From: Sphaerothrix gracilis
GTDB taxonomy: Bacteria > Cyanobacteriota > Cyanobacteriia > Phormidesmidales > Phormidesmidaceae
Direction: 5' to 3'
DNA length: 64,000 nucleotides
NCBI RefSeq assembly: GCF_030405905.1
Contig: NZ_JASATW010000012.1
Location: 62,001 to 126,000, forward strand
Numbering within the stretch: the first letter of the stretch is position 1; every line of letters starts with the position of its first letter. Positions 9,269 to 17,720 of this stretch are shown here, piece by piece. The notes beneath the pieces were generated by a model, which had not been told where the DNA came from, searched no databases, and worked only from the letters and a program-made list of their open reading frames with translations. Made by a program: the position numbers and the translations under genes.

Positions 9269-10885
9269 GTGTCAGAGCCTTCTAAGCCTGCCCGTTCTTT
9301 AGCGGGAATTGCCGGCATCGTGGCGATCGCCACCCTGGTCAGCAAGATTTTTGGCCTACTGCGACAGCAGGGCATTGCGGCTGCTTTTGCCGTCGGCCCC
9401 GTTGCCGATGCCTATAGCTTTGCCTACGTGATTCCGGGCTTTTTGCTGGTGCTGCTAGGGGGCATCAACGGCCCGTTTCATAGCGCTATTGTCAGCGTCG
9501 TAGCCAAGCGCAAGAAAGAAGAGATTGCGCCGCTGGTAGAAACCATCACAACGCTGATTGGCGTGGCACTGCTAGTAGTTACGATTTTGATTGTTCTTTT
9601 TGCCGGACCGCTGATTGACCTGCTGGCGCGGGGACTGAGTGAAACGGCAGTAGGGCTAGAAGCTAGGGCGATCGCGGTGCAGCAGCTGCGGATCATGGCC
9701 CCGATGGCCTTCTTCGCCGGACTGATTGGCATTGGCTTTGGCACCCTCAACGCCGCCGATCAGTATTGGTTACCGTCTATCAGCCCGCTATTTTCCAGCC
9801 TGACCGTTCTAATTGGCCTGGGAATTTTAGCCCTGTCTCTGGGCAGCGAAATCACCGCGCCGCAGTACGCCATGCTAGGGGGAGCAGTGCTGGCCGTGGG
9901 GACTCTGGCGGGGGCAGTGCTGCAGTGGCTAGTACAGGTACCGGCGCTATGGCGATCGGGGCTAGGGACTCTGAGGCTACGCTTCAATATTCAAGAACCC
10001 GGCGTCCGGGACGTGCTGAAAATTTTGGGGCCAGCAACGTTCTCTTCTGGCATGATGCAGATTAATGTCTATACCGATCTGTTTTTTGCCTCTTACCTTC
10101 CCCAGACAGCGGCAGCTCTGGGCTATGCCAACCTGCTGGTGCAGACCCCATTAGGCATCATTTCCAATGTCATCCTGGTGCCGTTCTTACCGATCTTTTC
10201 CCGCTTAGCGGCTCCAGAAAACTGGCCGGAACTCAAGGGACGTATTCGCCAAGGACTTCTGTTTACGGCTCTGACCATGCTGCCCCTGAGCGCTTTGATG
10301 ATTACTCTGGCGCTGCCCATTGTGCGGGTGGTTTATGAGCGGGGCGCTTTTGATCAAGAAGCTTCTCAAGTCGTGACTTCGCTGCTGGTGGCTTATGGCA
10401 TTGGCATGTTTGTATATCTAGGCCGCGACGTGCTGGTGCGAGTTTTCTATGCGCTGGGAGATGGCGAAACGCCGTTTCGCATCAGTATTTTTAACATTTT
10501 TCTGAATGCGCTGCTGGACTACCTTTTAATTACCTGGTTGGGCGCACCGGGGCTAGTGCTGGCAACGGTTGGGGTCAATATTGTTTCTATGGTGCTGATG
10601 CTGATTTTGCTCGATCGCCGCCTCAATGGTCTGCCCTGGCTGGACTGGGCCCGCCCCGTCTTGGGACTATTCTTATGCAGCGCGATCGCCGGGGTAATTT
10701 GCTGGGGGGTTCGCTATGGTTTAGAAACATGGTTGGGTACTGAGGGGATTTTGATTCAGCTTTTACAGCTTGCGATCGCCAGTTGTTTGGGATTAGGCAG
10801 CTTTTTGCTAGGAGCTACTCTGCTGCAGATTCCGGAAGCCGCCATGCTCGCGAACCGTCTCAAGCAGCGATTTCTGGCCCGGTAA
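9269..10885 (+). CDS. murJ: Lipid II flippase MurJ (MviN family)
   Basis: A 538-residue polytopic protein with about 14 hydrophobic segments, as expected for MurJ of the MOP superfamily, which moves lipid II across the plasma membrane for peptidoglycan synthesis. Early residues give the family-typical GIAGIVAIATLVSKIFGLLRQ, followed by a short DAYSFAYVIPGFL segment. Later come QINVYTDLFFASYLP and VRVFYALGDGETPFR, both characteristic. The start is GTG at 9269; no strong ribosome-binding site precedes it. It stands alone. Confidence 0.93.
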   Translation: MSEPSKPARSLAGIAGIVAIATLVSKIFGLLRQQGIAAAFAVGPVADAYSFAYVIPGFLLVLLGGINGPFHSAIVSVVAKRKKEEIAPLVETITTLIGVALLVVTILIVLFAGPLIDLLARGLSETAVGLEARAIAVQQLRIMAPMAFFAGLIGIGFGTLNAADQYWLPSISPLFSSLTVLIGLGILALSLGSEITAPQYAMLGGAVLAVGTLAGAVLQWLVQVPALWRSGLGTLRLRFNIQEPGVRDVLKILGPATFSSGMMQINVYTDLFFASYLPQTAAALGYANLLVQTPLGIISNVILVPFLPIFSRLAAPENWPELKGRIRQGLLFTALTMLPLSALMITLALPIVRVVYERGAFDQEASQVVTSLLVAYGIGMFVYLGRDVLVRVFYALGDGETPFRISIFNIFLNALLDYLLITWLGAPGLVLATVGVNIVSMVLMLILLDRRLNGLPWLDWARPVLGLFLCSAIAGVICWGVRYGLETWLGTEGILIQLLQLAIASCLGLGSFLLGATLLQIPEAAMLANRLKQRFLAR

Positions 10886-11004
10886 TAGATTTGATGAACA
10901 ATACGCTGCAATCAGAGGTGAGAAGATGCCATTACAAGTCCAATTCAGTCCGTAGCTGCATTCGGGCCAAATCTTAAAGGCTTTTTTCTTAACGTCCGTT
11001 TACC

Positions 11005-12138
11005 GTGATGACGACCGTTCTCGTAATTGACGACCAGATTACAGCAAGAGAAGTCACTACCGATATATTGACCGCAGTTGGATTCAAAGTTATCACTGCA
11101 GCTAGCGGACAAGACGGTATTCAACTGGCCCAAAGCCTGCTTCCTGACTTGATTCTGTGCGATATTGCCATGCCCCAAATGACGGGCTATGAAGTGCTAC
11201 GGGCAATTCGGCAGCATCCGACGACGGCAATGACGCCTTTCATTTTCTTATCGGCTCAAACCGCCAAAGCCGATCAGCGTCGCGGCATGGAACTGGGCGC
11301 GGATGACTATTTAACCAAGCCCTTTACGCCCGATGAGCTGATTCAGGCGCTCAAGGCCCGCTTAGAGAAGCAGGTAGCTCTGCGAACTTTTTCAAAGCAG
11401 GCGCTAGATTCTTTACGCAGCAGCCTATCAACCACCCTGCCCCACGAACTGCGCACGCCGCTACATGGCATCACCGGATTCACCCAGCTTTTAAAGATGC
11501 CAGCGATCGCTCAAAATCCAGCCGAGGTAGTTGAAATTGCCGACTGTATTCTCACTTCAGCCGCCCGCCTAGAAAATCTGATTGAAAAGTTCTTGCTTTA
11601 CGGCAGGCTCAGCCATCTAATCGGCAACTCGCCAGACTTGCTCATGCTGCAGATGCAGCCCTGTATGCCGGCTAACCTGATAGTCCTACACGCTCAGCAG
11701 CAGGCTGAAAAAGCTGGTCGTTTAGCTGATTTAGAGCTGAATATGCAGTCCCAAGATGAGCTGATGTGCAGCCCGCTTAGCCTCAGCAAAATTGTGGATG
11801 AGCTGAGCGAAAACGCCTTTAAGTTTTCAGGTTCTGGCGATCGCGTACAAATTAGCTGTGAAAATACGCCAGACTGGCTGTTACTCACATTCAAAAATCA
11901 GGGGCGAGGCATGACCAGCGAGCAGATTAACAACGTCCATGCCTACTGCCAGTTTGACCGCGACTATTACGAGCAGCAGGGATTAGGGCTGGGACTGGCG
12001 ATCGCCCAAAGGCTGGCTGAACTACAGAACGGCAGTCTGAAAATTGAGAGTCATCCCGGTCAGGACATTACCGTAACCGTGAAGCTGCCGCTTTCGCCAA
12101 CTGCGATCGCTGAATCAGAGACACCATTTGAGGCGTAA
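11005..12138 (+). CDS. Response regulator-histidine kinase hybrid (receiver first)
   Basis: A 377-residue protein with an N-terminal receiver domain followed by a histidine kinase core. The receiver shows VLVIDDQ, the phospho-acceptor Asp in LILCDIAMPQMTG, and the lysine in LTKPFTPDEL. The kinase part has HELRTPLHGITGF as phospho-acceptor helix, then ELSENAFKFS as N box, NQGRGM as G1 box and GLGLGLAIAQRLAEL as G2 box. No input domain is present, so it probably receives phosphate from another kinase. The start may be GTG 11005 or the ATG directly after it. Its last 71 bases overlap the opposing metalloenzyme gene. Confidence 0.87.
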   Translation: MMTTVLVIDDQITAREVTTDILTAVGFKVITAASGQDGIQLAQSLLPDLILCDIAMPQMTGYEVLRAIRQHPTTAMTPFIFLSAQTAKADQRRGMELGADDYLTKPFTPDELIQALKARLEKQVALRTFSKQALDSLRSSLSTTLPHELRTPLHGITGFTQLLKMPAIAQNPAEVVEIADCILTSAARLENLIEKFLLYGRLSHLIGNSPDLLMLQMQPCMPANLIVLHAQQQAEKAGRLADLELNMQSQDELMCSPLSLSKIVDELSENAFKFSGSGDRVQISCENTPDWLLLTFKNQGRGMTSEQINNVHAYCQFDRDYYEQQGLGLGLAIAQRLAELQNGSLKIESHPGQDITVTVKLPLSPTAIAESETPFEA

Positions 12139-13012
12139 TGTCGGTAATCGCCTGAACCTCACTAAAGGCTTTTGCCTGATTGCCAACTACTAGCAGGGGG
12201 ACTGGATTGAGCGTATGTCGCTTAGTCCCAAGATCTTCAAGATTACCGTGATCGCTGCTGAGAACCAGGGTGACGTTTGCTGGCAGCGTTTCAACTAAAC
12301 CGGCCAAAAAAGTATCTACCCGCTGCAGCACCTGTAGCGCCTGCTGCCAGTCTTGCCCGTGCCCTGCAAAGTCAGTCAGGTAGCACTCAAACAGCGTGAC
12401 CTGATGTTGTCCCCCCAGCAGGGCTAACCTGCGTCCGGCCTCCTGCGGCGAGATGGCCGGGGCCGTAATCCCGCGCTGCAGTGCCAAGTCGCCGGTAATA
12501 TCCCAGAAGATAGCCTCGCCCCGTTCATACGCCGGCTGTAACCGAAACGGCACCTTGGCTGTCAGACTCAGCAGCGTACCCACCGAATAGCGCAGCCGTC
12601 GCTGGGCGATCGCCTCAAAATAAGCAGTCGAATACAAGTTGGCATGAGCCACCTTGCCGCCCAAGGCTTGAACTTGCTTGAACAGACCGCTCGCTGCAAT
12701 TAGCGATCGCAGCGAGCCGCCCGGAAAGGCTGATAGATGCCGCCCCAAGAACTGAGACGCATTGCATCCGGTATAGAGCGCTGTTTGCCCGGTCGCACTT
12801 TGCGGCAGGCCCGGAATGCCCAGACAGGCATCAATAGGTTTTAGCAGCAGATTTGATTGCTCCACCTGAGCATCGGCAACGAGCTGACAACCCAGCAGTG
12901 CTGTCAGAAAAGGCATAACAGCTTTTGCCGCGAACGGATTACCGGGTTGCCGCTCGCCCAAACCCACGCCGTCTAAAAAGCAAAAGATAAATTGAGGTGC
13001 TTCCAGGCTCAT
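12068..13012 (-). CDS. Phosphoglycerate-mutase-like metalloenzyme (alkaline phosphatase superfamily)
   Basis: A 314-residue protein of the cofactor-independent phosphoglycerate mutase/alkaline phosphatase fold. The N-terminus has the metal motif FCFLDGVGLGE. The likely nucleophile region is SATGQTALYTG, and the C-terminal metal site is SSDHGNLED followed by a His in KRHTLNP. The protein is shorter than true iPGM (about 500 residues) and lacks its inserted transferase domain, so mutase activity is not assured; the substrate is unknown. The ATG at 13012 was chosen over an upstream GTG at 13042 because the conserved part starts soon after it. The 3' end overlaps the convergent hybrid kinase by 71 bases. 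Confidence 0.75.
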   Translation of the reverse strand: MSLEAPQFIFCFLDGVGLGERQPGNPFAAKAVMPFLTALLGCQLVADAQVEQSNLLLKPIDACLGIPGLPQSATGQTALYTGCNASQFLGRHLSAFPGGSLRSLIAASGLFKQVQALGGKVAHANLYSTAYFEAIAQRRLRYSVGTLLSLTAKVPFRLQPAYERGEAIFWDITGDLALQRGITAPAISPQEAGRRLALLGGQHQVTLFECYLTDFAGHGQDWQQALQVLQRVDTFLAGLVETLPANVTLVLSSDHGNLEDLGTKRHTLNPVPLLVVGNQAKAFSEVQAITDITPQMVSLIQRSQLAKAAASRLR

Positions 13013-13076
13013 AGATTGTTGAACGGAGCGACATCGCAGCACTCCACAAATTTTCGGCCTTGCAGCTCAGGTCAAC

Positions 13077-13889
13077 TCAGCTAGGATCAATCCCCAGCGC
13101 CCGCAGTTGCTCAGCGAGTCGCTCAGCTCGCTGTCTTTCCTGCTCGGCCTGCTGCTGGGCTTGCTCAGCCTGCTGCTGGGCTTGCTCAACCTGCTGCTGG
13201 ACTTGCTCAGCCTGCTGCTGGGCCTGCTCGGCTCGCTCGCTAGGGGTTGCAATCCAGCGCCCAGCCGTGTCATACCATCTGAGCCAGTGACCTTCTGCCC
13301 CCTGATAGCGCCCCTGCCAAATGCCTAAGCCTAGCTCTACTTCTTCAAACCAAAGGCGCTGATCGGGCAGGTCAATTTCCCGATAGCGGGTGGGGAGCAG
13401 GCTAAAGGCTCGAAGCTGATTGGTGTAGCGGTCAAAAATAACGTAATAGGGAATACGCAAAATGCGCTCATAGACTTCCCACTTAGTTGGTGGCTGGCTA
13501 ACTTCTCGTAGAGTTTGGCCCAAGTCTTCTGCTTCTGTTCCCGGTGAGAGCAGTTCCAAAACTAAAAAGGGTGCAACCCCTTCTTGCCAGATGACATAGC
13601 TCCAACGCAACTCCTCCTGACGAGCGGCGGCGGCTACCCCCAAGCAGACGAACCAGTCTGGACGCTTGTGCCAAAGAGGATGACGACTTTCGTAGTAAAG
13701 ATTGATGTCAGTACCGATGAAGACCTGATCGAGAGGGTAGCTAGCGGGCTGAAAAGTTTCCCGTAATAGCTGCGGTTGAAAAGCATGAAATTCGTCTGGC
13801 AATCCCGGCTCCTCTGGATCTTCGCTGGGAAGATCGTACATGGTCGGCAGGGTTTCCTGAGGCGGACGGGGAGAATGAGCCGGATGCAT
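13077..13889 (-). CDS. Uma2-family (DUF820) putative nuclease with C-terminal coiled coil
   Basis: A 270-residue protein. The core (about 40-205) has the Uma2 features typical of cyanobacteria: YPLDQVFIGTDINLYY, then RPDWFVCLGV, then PFLVLELLSPGTEAEDLG, resembling a PD-(D/E)xK nuclease fold with acidic residues in the D-x-n-ELLSP region. The last 60 residues are Gln/Glu/Ala-rich heptads encoded by tandem 21-base repeats. Such genes are highly amplified in cyanobacteria and many are thought to derive from transposon-associated nucleases; activity here is unproven. The start may instead be Met17 (13841). Confidence 0.85.
   Translation of the reverse strand: MHPAHSPRPPQETLPTMYDLPSEDPEEPGLPDEFHAFQPQLLRETFQPASYPLDQVFIGTDINLYYESRHPLWHKRPDWFVCLGVAAAARQEELRWSYVIWQEGVAPFLVLELLSPGTEAEDLGQTLREVSQPPTKWEVYERILRIPYYVIFDRYTNQLRAFSLLPTRYREIDLPDQRLWFEEVELGLGIWQGRYQGAEGHWLRWYDTAGRWIATPSERAEQAQQQAEQVQQQVEQAQQQAEQAQQQAEQERQRAERLAEQLRALGIDPS
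13148..13231 (-). repeat. Four tandem 21-base repeats inside the Uma2 gene
   Basis: Plus-strand unit cctgctgctgggcttgctca plus one base, four copies end to end at 13148, 13169, 13190 and 13211 with one to three differences. Each unit encodes seven residues of the type EQAQQQA, one heptad turn of the C-terminal coiled coil. The repeat is in frame, so gain or loss of units would only lengthen or shorten the coil. Confidence 0.9.
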
Positions 13890-14089
13890 ACATCGCCCAA
13901 ATTCAATGCCCCTATCTTAGCGTGACCCACAGAGAGGAAGAACAAGCAGATCAACAGGTCTTATCTAGGGAATTCACAAGGGTTTGAGGATGATTTTGGC
14001 AGCGTCGCAGTAGACCAAATCAGATGCGCTATGGTTTGCAGGTAACGCCAATATCGCTCTTAATCTTTGCGGTCTTCCTGTGAATTTCT

Positions 14090-15448
14090 ATGTTTCAAGC
14101 AACACGTCGCCGTTTAGCGCTGTGGTATACCACGGTAACGGCTATCCTGCTGCTGCTGTTTGCCAGCGGCTTCTATCTCTACGTGCGCACAACGCTGGTG
14201 GAGCGGGTAGACGATACCCTCAATCACGTGATTGAGGTGGTGCGGCGATCGCTGGTCATTGAGCTCAGTGAAGACAGCGGGCGGGTACTCACCTCTATTG
14301 GCGTAGTTGAGCCACCGCTACGGGTAAACGTAGAGGCGACTTTTCGAGATAGCCATCAGCCCGCCGAGGACGATCGGATTGATTTGGAGTGGTTTAGCCC
14401 CACCGGAGAGCTGCTGTGGTCTACTTTCTCAGAGCCGCCCCGCCTACCGCTGCACGTCAATCCTCAAGGCGAAACAGTGCGGCTAACGAAGGAGTATCTG
14501 CTGCGGCAGATCACCCAGCGGGTGCAATCAGGCAGTCAGATTTTAGGCTATCTGCGGGTGAGCCATCCCTGGTTTGAAGTCACAAAGCCGACCCGCCAGC
14601 TCATCTTAGATCTAGGACTCGGCATCAGCCTGATGGTGGGAGCCGTAGCGGCAATTGGCTGGTTTCTGTCGGGTCTAGCGATCGCTCCGGTGAAAGAGTC
14701 CTATCAGCAGCTCAAGCAGTTTACGGCAGATGCCTCCCATGAGCTGCGCAATCCGATTGCCGTGATTCAGACCAACGTACAGGTAGCGCTGGCCGATCCA
14801 GAGCCGGATCTGCAGTTTCAGCAGGGGCAGCTTCAGGTGATTGAGCGGCTGACACGGCGGCTAGGCCGACTGGTGGACGACCTGCTGTTCCTCACCCGCC
14901 AAGAAAGCGGCCTAGCGCCGCTGCGGCGAGAAACAGTTCAGCTCGATCAGCTTTTGGCTGAAGTCATTGAAGAACAGCAGGCGATCGCGTTAGACAAATC
15001 AGTTCAGCTAGTCTACCGGCTACCAGAGAGCGTCACCGCATCCAGCCAGCTAGCGGTTGAAGCCGCAGATTTGAGCCTACAGGGCGATCGCGATCAGCTC
15101 ATTCGGCTCTTTACAAATCTCGTCGGCAATGCCCTGCAGCATACCCTAGCAGACGGAACGATTACGCTGGAGCTGCTGCCGCTTCGGCACAATGGTCAGC
15201 CCAAACTGCAGGTCAGGGTGCAGGACACTGGCGAAGGCATTTCACCCCACGCCTTGCCCCACGTCTTCGATCGCTTTTACCGGGCCGATCGAGCTAGAGG
15301 CCGTCAGCGTCATTCGGGTTCGGGGCTAGGACTGGCGATCGCCAAGCTGATTGTAGACAACCATTATGGTCAGATCCAGCTTGCAAGCCAGCTTGGAGCA
15401 GGCACAACCGTCACCGTTACTCTGCCCAGAACTAGCGCCAAGGACTAA
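14090..15448 (+). CDS. Membrane-bound sensor histidine kinase
   Basis: A 452-residue classical sensor kinase. The first transmembrane helix is at about residues 10-32, a periplasmic or lumenal domain follows to about 175, and the second helix is at about 178-205. The phospho-acceptor motif is ASHELRNPIAVI near residue 218; the ATPase part shows NLVGNALQHT, QDTGEGIS and SGSGLGLAIAKLIV. No HAMP domain is obvious between the membrane and the His helix. The type resembles the cyanobacterial kinases that pair with OmpR-family regulators, but no regulator gene is adjacent, so the partner and signal are unknown. It ends 23 bases before a convergent gene. Confidence 0.9.
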   Translation: MFQATRRRLALWYTTVTAILLLLFASGFYLYVRTTLVERVDDTLNHVIEVVRRSLVIELSEDSGRVLTSIGVVEPPLRVNVEATFRDSHQPAEDDRIDLEWFSPTGELLWSTFSEPPRLPLHVNPQGETVRLTKEYLLRQITQRVQSGSQILGYLRVSHPWFEVTKPTRQLILDLGLGISLMVGAVAAIGWFLSGLAIAPVKESYQQLKQFTADASHELRNPIAVIQTNVQVALADPEPDLQFQQGQLQVIERLTRRLGRLVDDLLFLTRQESGLAPLRRETVQLDQLLAEVIEEQQAIALDKSVQLVYRLPESVTASSQLAVEAADLSLQGDRDQLIRLFTNLVGNALQHTLADGTITLELLPLRHNGQPKLQVRVQDTGEGISPHALPHVFDRFYRADRARGRQRHSGSGLGLAIAKLIVDNHYGQIQLASQLGAGTTVTVTLPRTSAKD

Positions 15449-15471
15449 GCCAAGCCTGCAATAGACCCCGC

Positions 15472-15930
15472 TTAGACCCGTTCTCTATCAAGACAGACCT
15501 CGGCAGGCGGCCCCGCAGGATGGATCGCACAGCAGAGAAAGTTGCCGCCATAAACCTGACCGTGATAGTTAACACAGCCCCGGCAAACTTGGGGACGGCG
15601 ATCGCGCTTAGCCCGGAAATTAGGCTCCAACGACCAGGTAAGATTTAGCAAAGCGCCAACGACTAGCCCCTCTGATTCGGTGCCACGAATAGTTAGCTCT
15701 AGCAGCCCGGAAGCGTAAGGCTGGCGAATATCAAGCTGTAGCAGAGTAGCCAGTCCTTCCCAGCAGACAATACGACGACCACAAACTGTGTAGTAACTAT
15801 CTTCAGCCACCTGACTATAATCCAGGCTAGGCGGGCTGTTGGGATGTTGGCTAAGATGCTCAATAATCGAGACTAGCCAAGGGTTTTGCCGCAGCCGCTG
15901 TTCAACTTTGGGGTGCAGGGACAAAGCCAT
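15472..15930 (-). CDS. Conserved cyanobacterial-type protein with cysteine cluster
   Basis: A 152-residue protein I cannot assign to a named family. It has no signal peptide or membrane segment. The C-terminal third holds a dense Cys/His cluster: VCRGCVNYHGQVYGG, then FLCCAIHPAGPPAEVC. Such spacing could bind zinc or an iron-sulfur cluster, which is inference. The N-terminal part (LDYSQVAEDSYYTVCGRR) has another Cys. Convergent with the sensor kinase and divergent from petH. Confidence 0.65.
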   Translation of the reverse strand: MALSLHPKVEQRLRQNPWLVSIIEHLSQHPNSPPSLDYSQVAEDSYYTVCGRRIVCWEGLATLLQLDIRQPYASGLLELTIRGTESEGLVVGALLNLTWSLEPNFRAKRDRRPQVCRGCVNYHGQVYGGNFLCCAIHPAGPPAEVCLDRERV

Positions 15931-16345
15931 GACGCCAACTCCATTACTAGCTTCACCATAGCGTAGCGGCCCAAAATCTTTCTGCTTAAAATTACCCCGT
16001 CTGCAAAACTGCTATCCCCCCCAAACCAGCAGACTGGCTGCAACCTTTTCAAAAACCTCTCTAAAAATGATTCAAAAGCAACAGTTCTGAAACAAATTTT
16101 GTCGTTAGATTTTAAGGGTACGGCTAGAAATGGTGTTTTTGCTACTGATAGAGTCTCACCGTGCTATCGCTAAGGGTTGTGTTTCAGTGGGTTTAGGCCC
16201 CCTTACAGTGCTACGCTAGGTAAAAATCGGCAATTCAGTATTTAGATTCAAATATCTAAGCACTGTTGAGTCAAGTCTGCGATGGATAGGGCCAAATTGC
16301 CGCTACTATCGCATTCAGTTAGATCTAAAGATTGACGAATCAGAA
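15931..16345. promoter_or_regulatory. Divergent upstream region of petH
   Basis: A 415-base gap between the cysteine-cluster gene and petH, long enough for an extended petH leader. In Synechocystis PCC 6803 alternative petH leaders decide which reductase isoform is made, so this region is a candidate for the same control. I looked for the NtcA consensus GTA-N8-TAC and found none; no clear promoter boxes stand out either. The leader status is inferred from the length and position only. Confidence 0.4.
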
Positions 16346-17563
16346 ATGTACAATCAAAGCGTAGTCGGCAGCAGCGCCAATAGCATAGCTGGGAATAGAA
16401 TATTCATCTACGAGGTAGAAGGGCTTCATCAGAACTCTGAAACCGACAAGATGAACTATGAGATTCGTAATAGCGGCACTATTTCATTCAAGGTGCCCTA
16501 TAGCCGCATGAATCAAGAGATGCAGCGAATCACGCGGATGGGTGGCAAAATTGTCAGCATTCGTCCCTTAGACGGCGATTCTATGAACGGCAAGGCATCA
16601 TCTACAGCCGAGTCCAAATCTGCGGCAGCAGGAGAATCTAAACAGTCTATGACTCAAGCTAAGCCTAAAGCCAAAAAAGATATTCCCGTTAATATCTACA
16701 AACCTAAAAATCCCTATGTGGGTAAATGCCTTTCTAACGATGAGCTTGTAGGCGAAGGAGGTATTGGTACCGTTCGTCACCTGAAGTTCGATCTATCCGA
16801 AGGTGATCTGCACTACTTAGAAGGGCAGAGCATTGGCATTATTCCCGATGGGGAAGATGAAAATGGCAAGCCCCACAAGCTGCGCCTCTACTCAATTGCC
16901 TCAACCCAGCACGGAGATGACCTAGACGACAAAACTGTTTCTCTCTGCGTGCGGCAGCTAGTTTATCAGCACCCGGAAACTGACGAAACGGTTTACGGCG
17001 TCTGTTCTAGCTTCCTTTGCGACATGGAGCCAGGGCAAAAAGTACAGATTACGGGGCCAGTGGGTAAGGAAATGCTCCTGCCTGACGATCCCGATGTCAA
17101 CGTCATCATGATGGCAACAGGAACAGGAATTGCGCCTTTCCGAGCCTATCTATGGCGTATGTTCAAGGAAGAGGAGCGCCAAATCAACGACTATGAGTTC
17201 AAGGGTAAAGCCTGGCTCATTTTCGGTATTCCGAAAACGCCTAATATTCTTTATAAGGAAGAACTAGAGGATTTACAGTCCAAGTATCCTGACCAGTTCC
17301 GCCTCACCTACGCCATTAGCCGGGAGCAGCAAAATGCTGAGGGCGGCAGAATGTATATTCAGCACCGCGTGGCTGAACATGCTGAAGAGCTGTGGAAGAT
17401 GATTCAGCAGCCCAACACCCACACCTATATTTGTGGTCTGAAGGGCATGGAAGACGGCATCGATGCCGCTCTAGGCGCTGAGGCGGCGAAGGAAGGCATT
17501 GACTGGAGCGATTACCAGCGTCAGATGAAGAAGGCCCATCGCTGGCACGTTGAAACCTACTAG
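16346..17563 (+). CDS. petH: Ferredoxin-NADP+ reductase with CpcD-like linker domain
   Basis: FNR transfers electrons from ferredoxin to NADP+ at the end of linear photosynthetic electron flow. The 405-residue protein has an N-terminal CpcD-like domain (about 15-75: RIFIYEVEGL to GGKIVSIRPL) that docks to the phycobilisome rod. A Ser/Ala/Lys-rich linker (about 76-112) leads to the catalytic part: FAD site RLYSIAST, the Cys-rich turn YGVCSSFLCDMEPGQ, NADP site MATGTGIAPFRAY and the C-terminal WHVETY. An in-frame ATG at 16649 (codon 102), in the linker, could start a short form lacking the docking domain, as known in Synechocystis. A strong hairpin terminator follows. Confidence 0.96.
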   Translation: MYNQSVVGSSANSIAGNRIFIYEVEGLHQNSETDKMNYEIRNSGTISFKVPYSRMNQEMQRITRMGGKIVSIRPLDGDSMNGKASSTAESKSAAAGESKQSMTQAKPKAKKDIPVNIYKPKNPYVGKCLSNDELVGEGGIGTVRHLKFDLSEGDLHYLEGQSIGIIPDGEDENGKPHKLRLYSIASTQHGDDLDDKTVSLCVRQLVYQHPETDETVYGVCSSFLCDMEPGQKVQITGPVGKEMLLPDDPDVNVIMMATGTGIAPFRAYLWRMFKEEERQINDYEFKGKAWLIFGIPKTPNILYKEELEDLQSKYPDQFRLTYAISREQQNAEGGRMYIQHRVAEHAEELWKMIQQPNTHTYICGLKGMEDGIDAALGAEAAKEGIDWSDYQRQMKKAHRWHVETY

Positions 17564-17625
17564 GTTTATTGACTAGTCGGGAGGTAATGCCTACCCGACT
17601 CTAGGCAGCAACGCTCAATTGATAC

Positions 17626-17664
17626 CAACCAGACCAGGAGGCCATGTCTCCTGGTTTTTGGTTG
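17626..17664 (+). terminator. Rho-independent terminator after petH
   Basis: Perfect 8-base arms accaggag (17633-17640) and ctcctggt (17648-17655) around a 7-base loop, followed by a T run with one G; outer bases caacc and ggttg can pair further. It lies 60 bases after the petH stop and just before hom, so it should separate the two transcripts. Confidence 0.8.
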
Positions 17665-17720
17665 TCAGCTTTAAACCCCTACAATTGTTGGCATAGAGAC
17701 AAAAAGCATAGGGAATCACT

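Noticed and set aside
13148..13231. Tandem repeats that might suggest a CRISPR array
   Set aside because: The 21-base units abut without spacers and encode in-frame heptads of a coiled coil.
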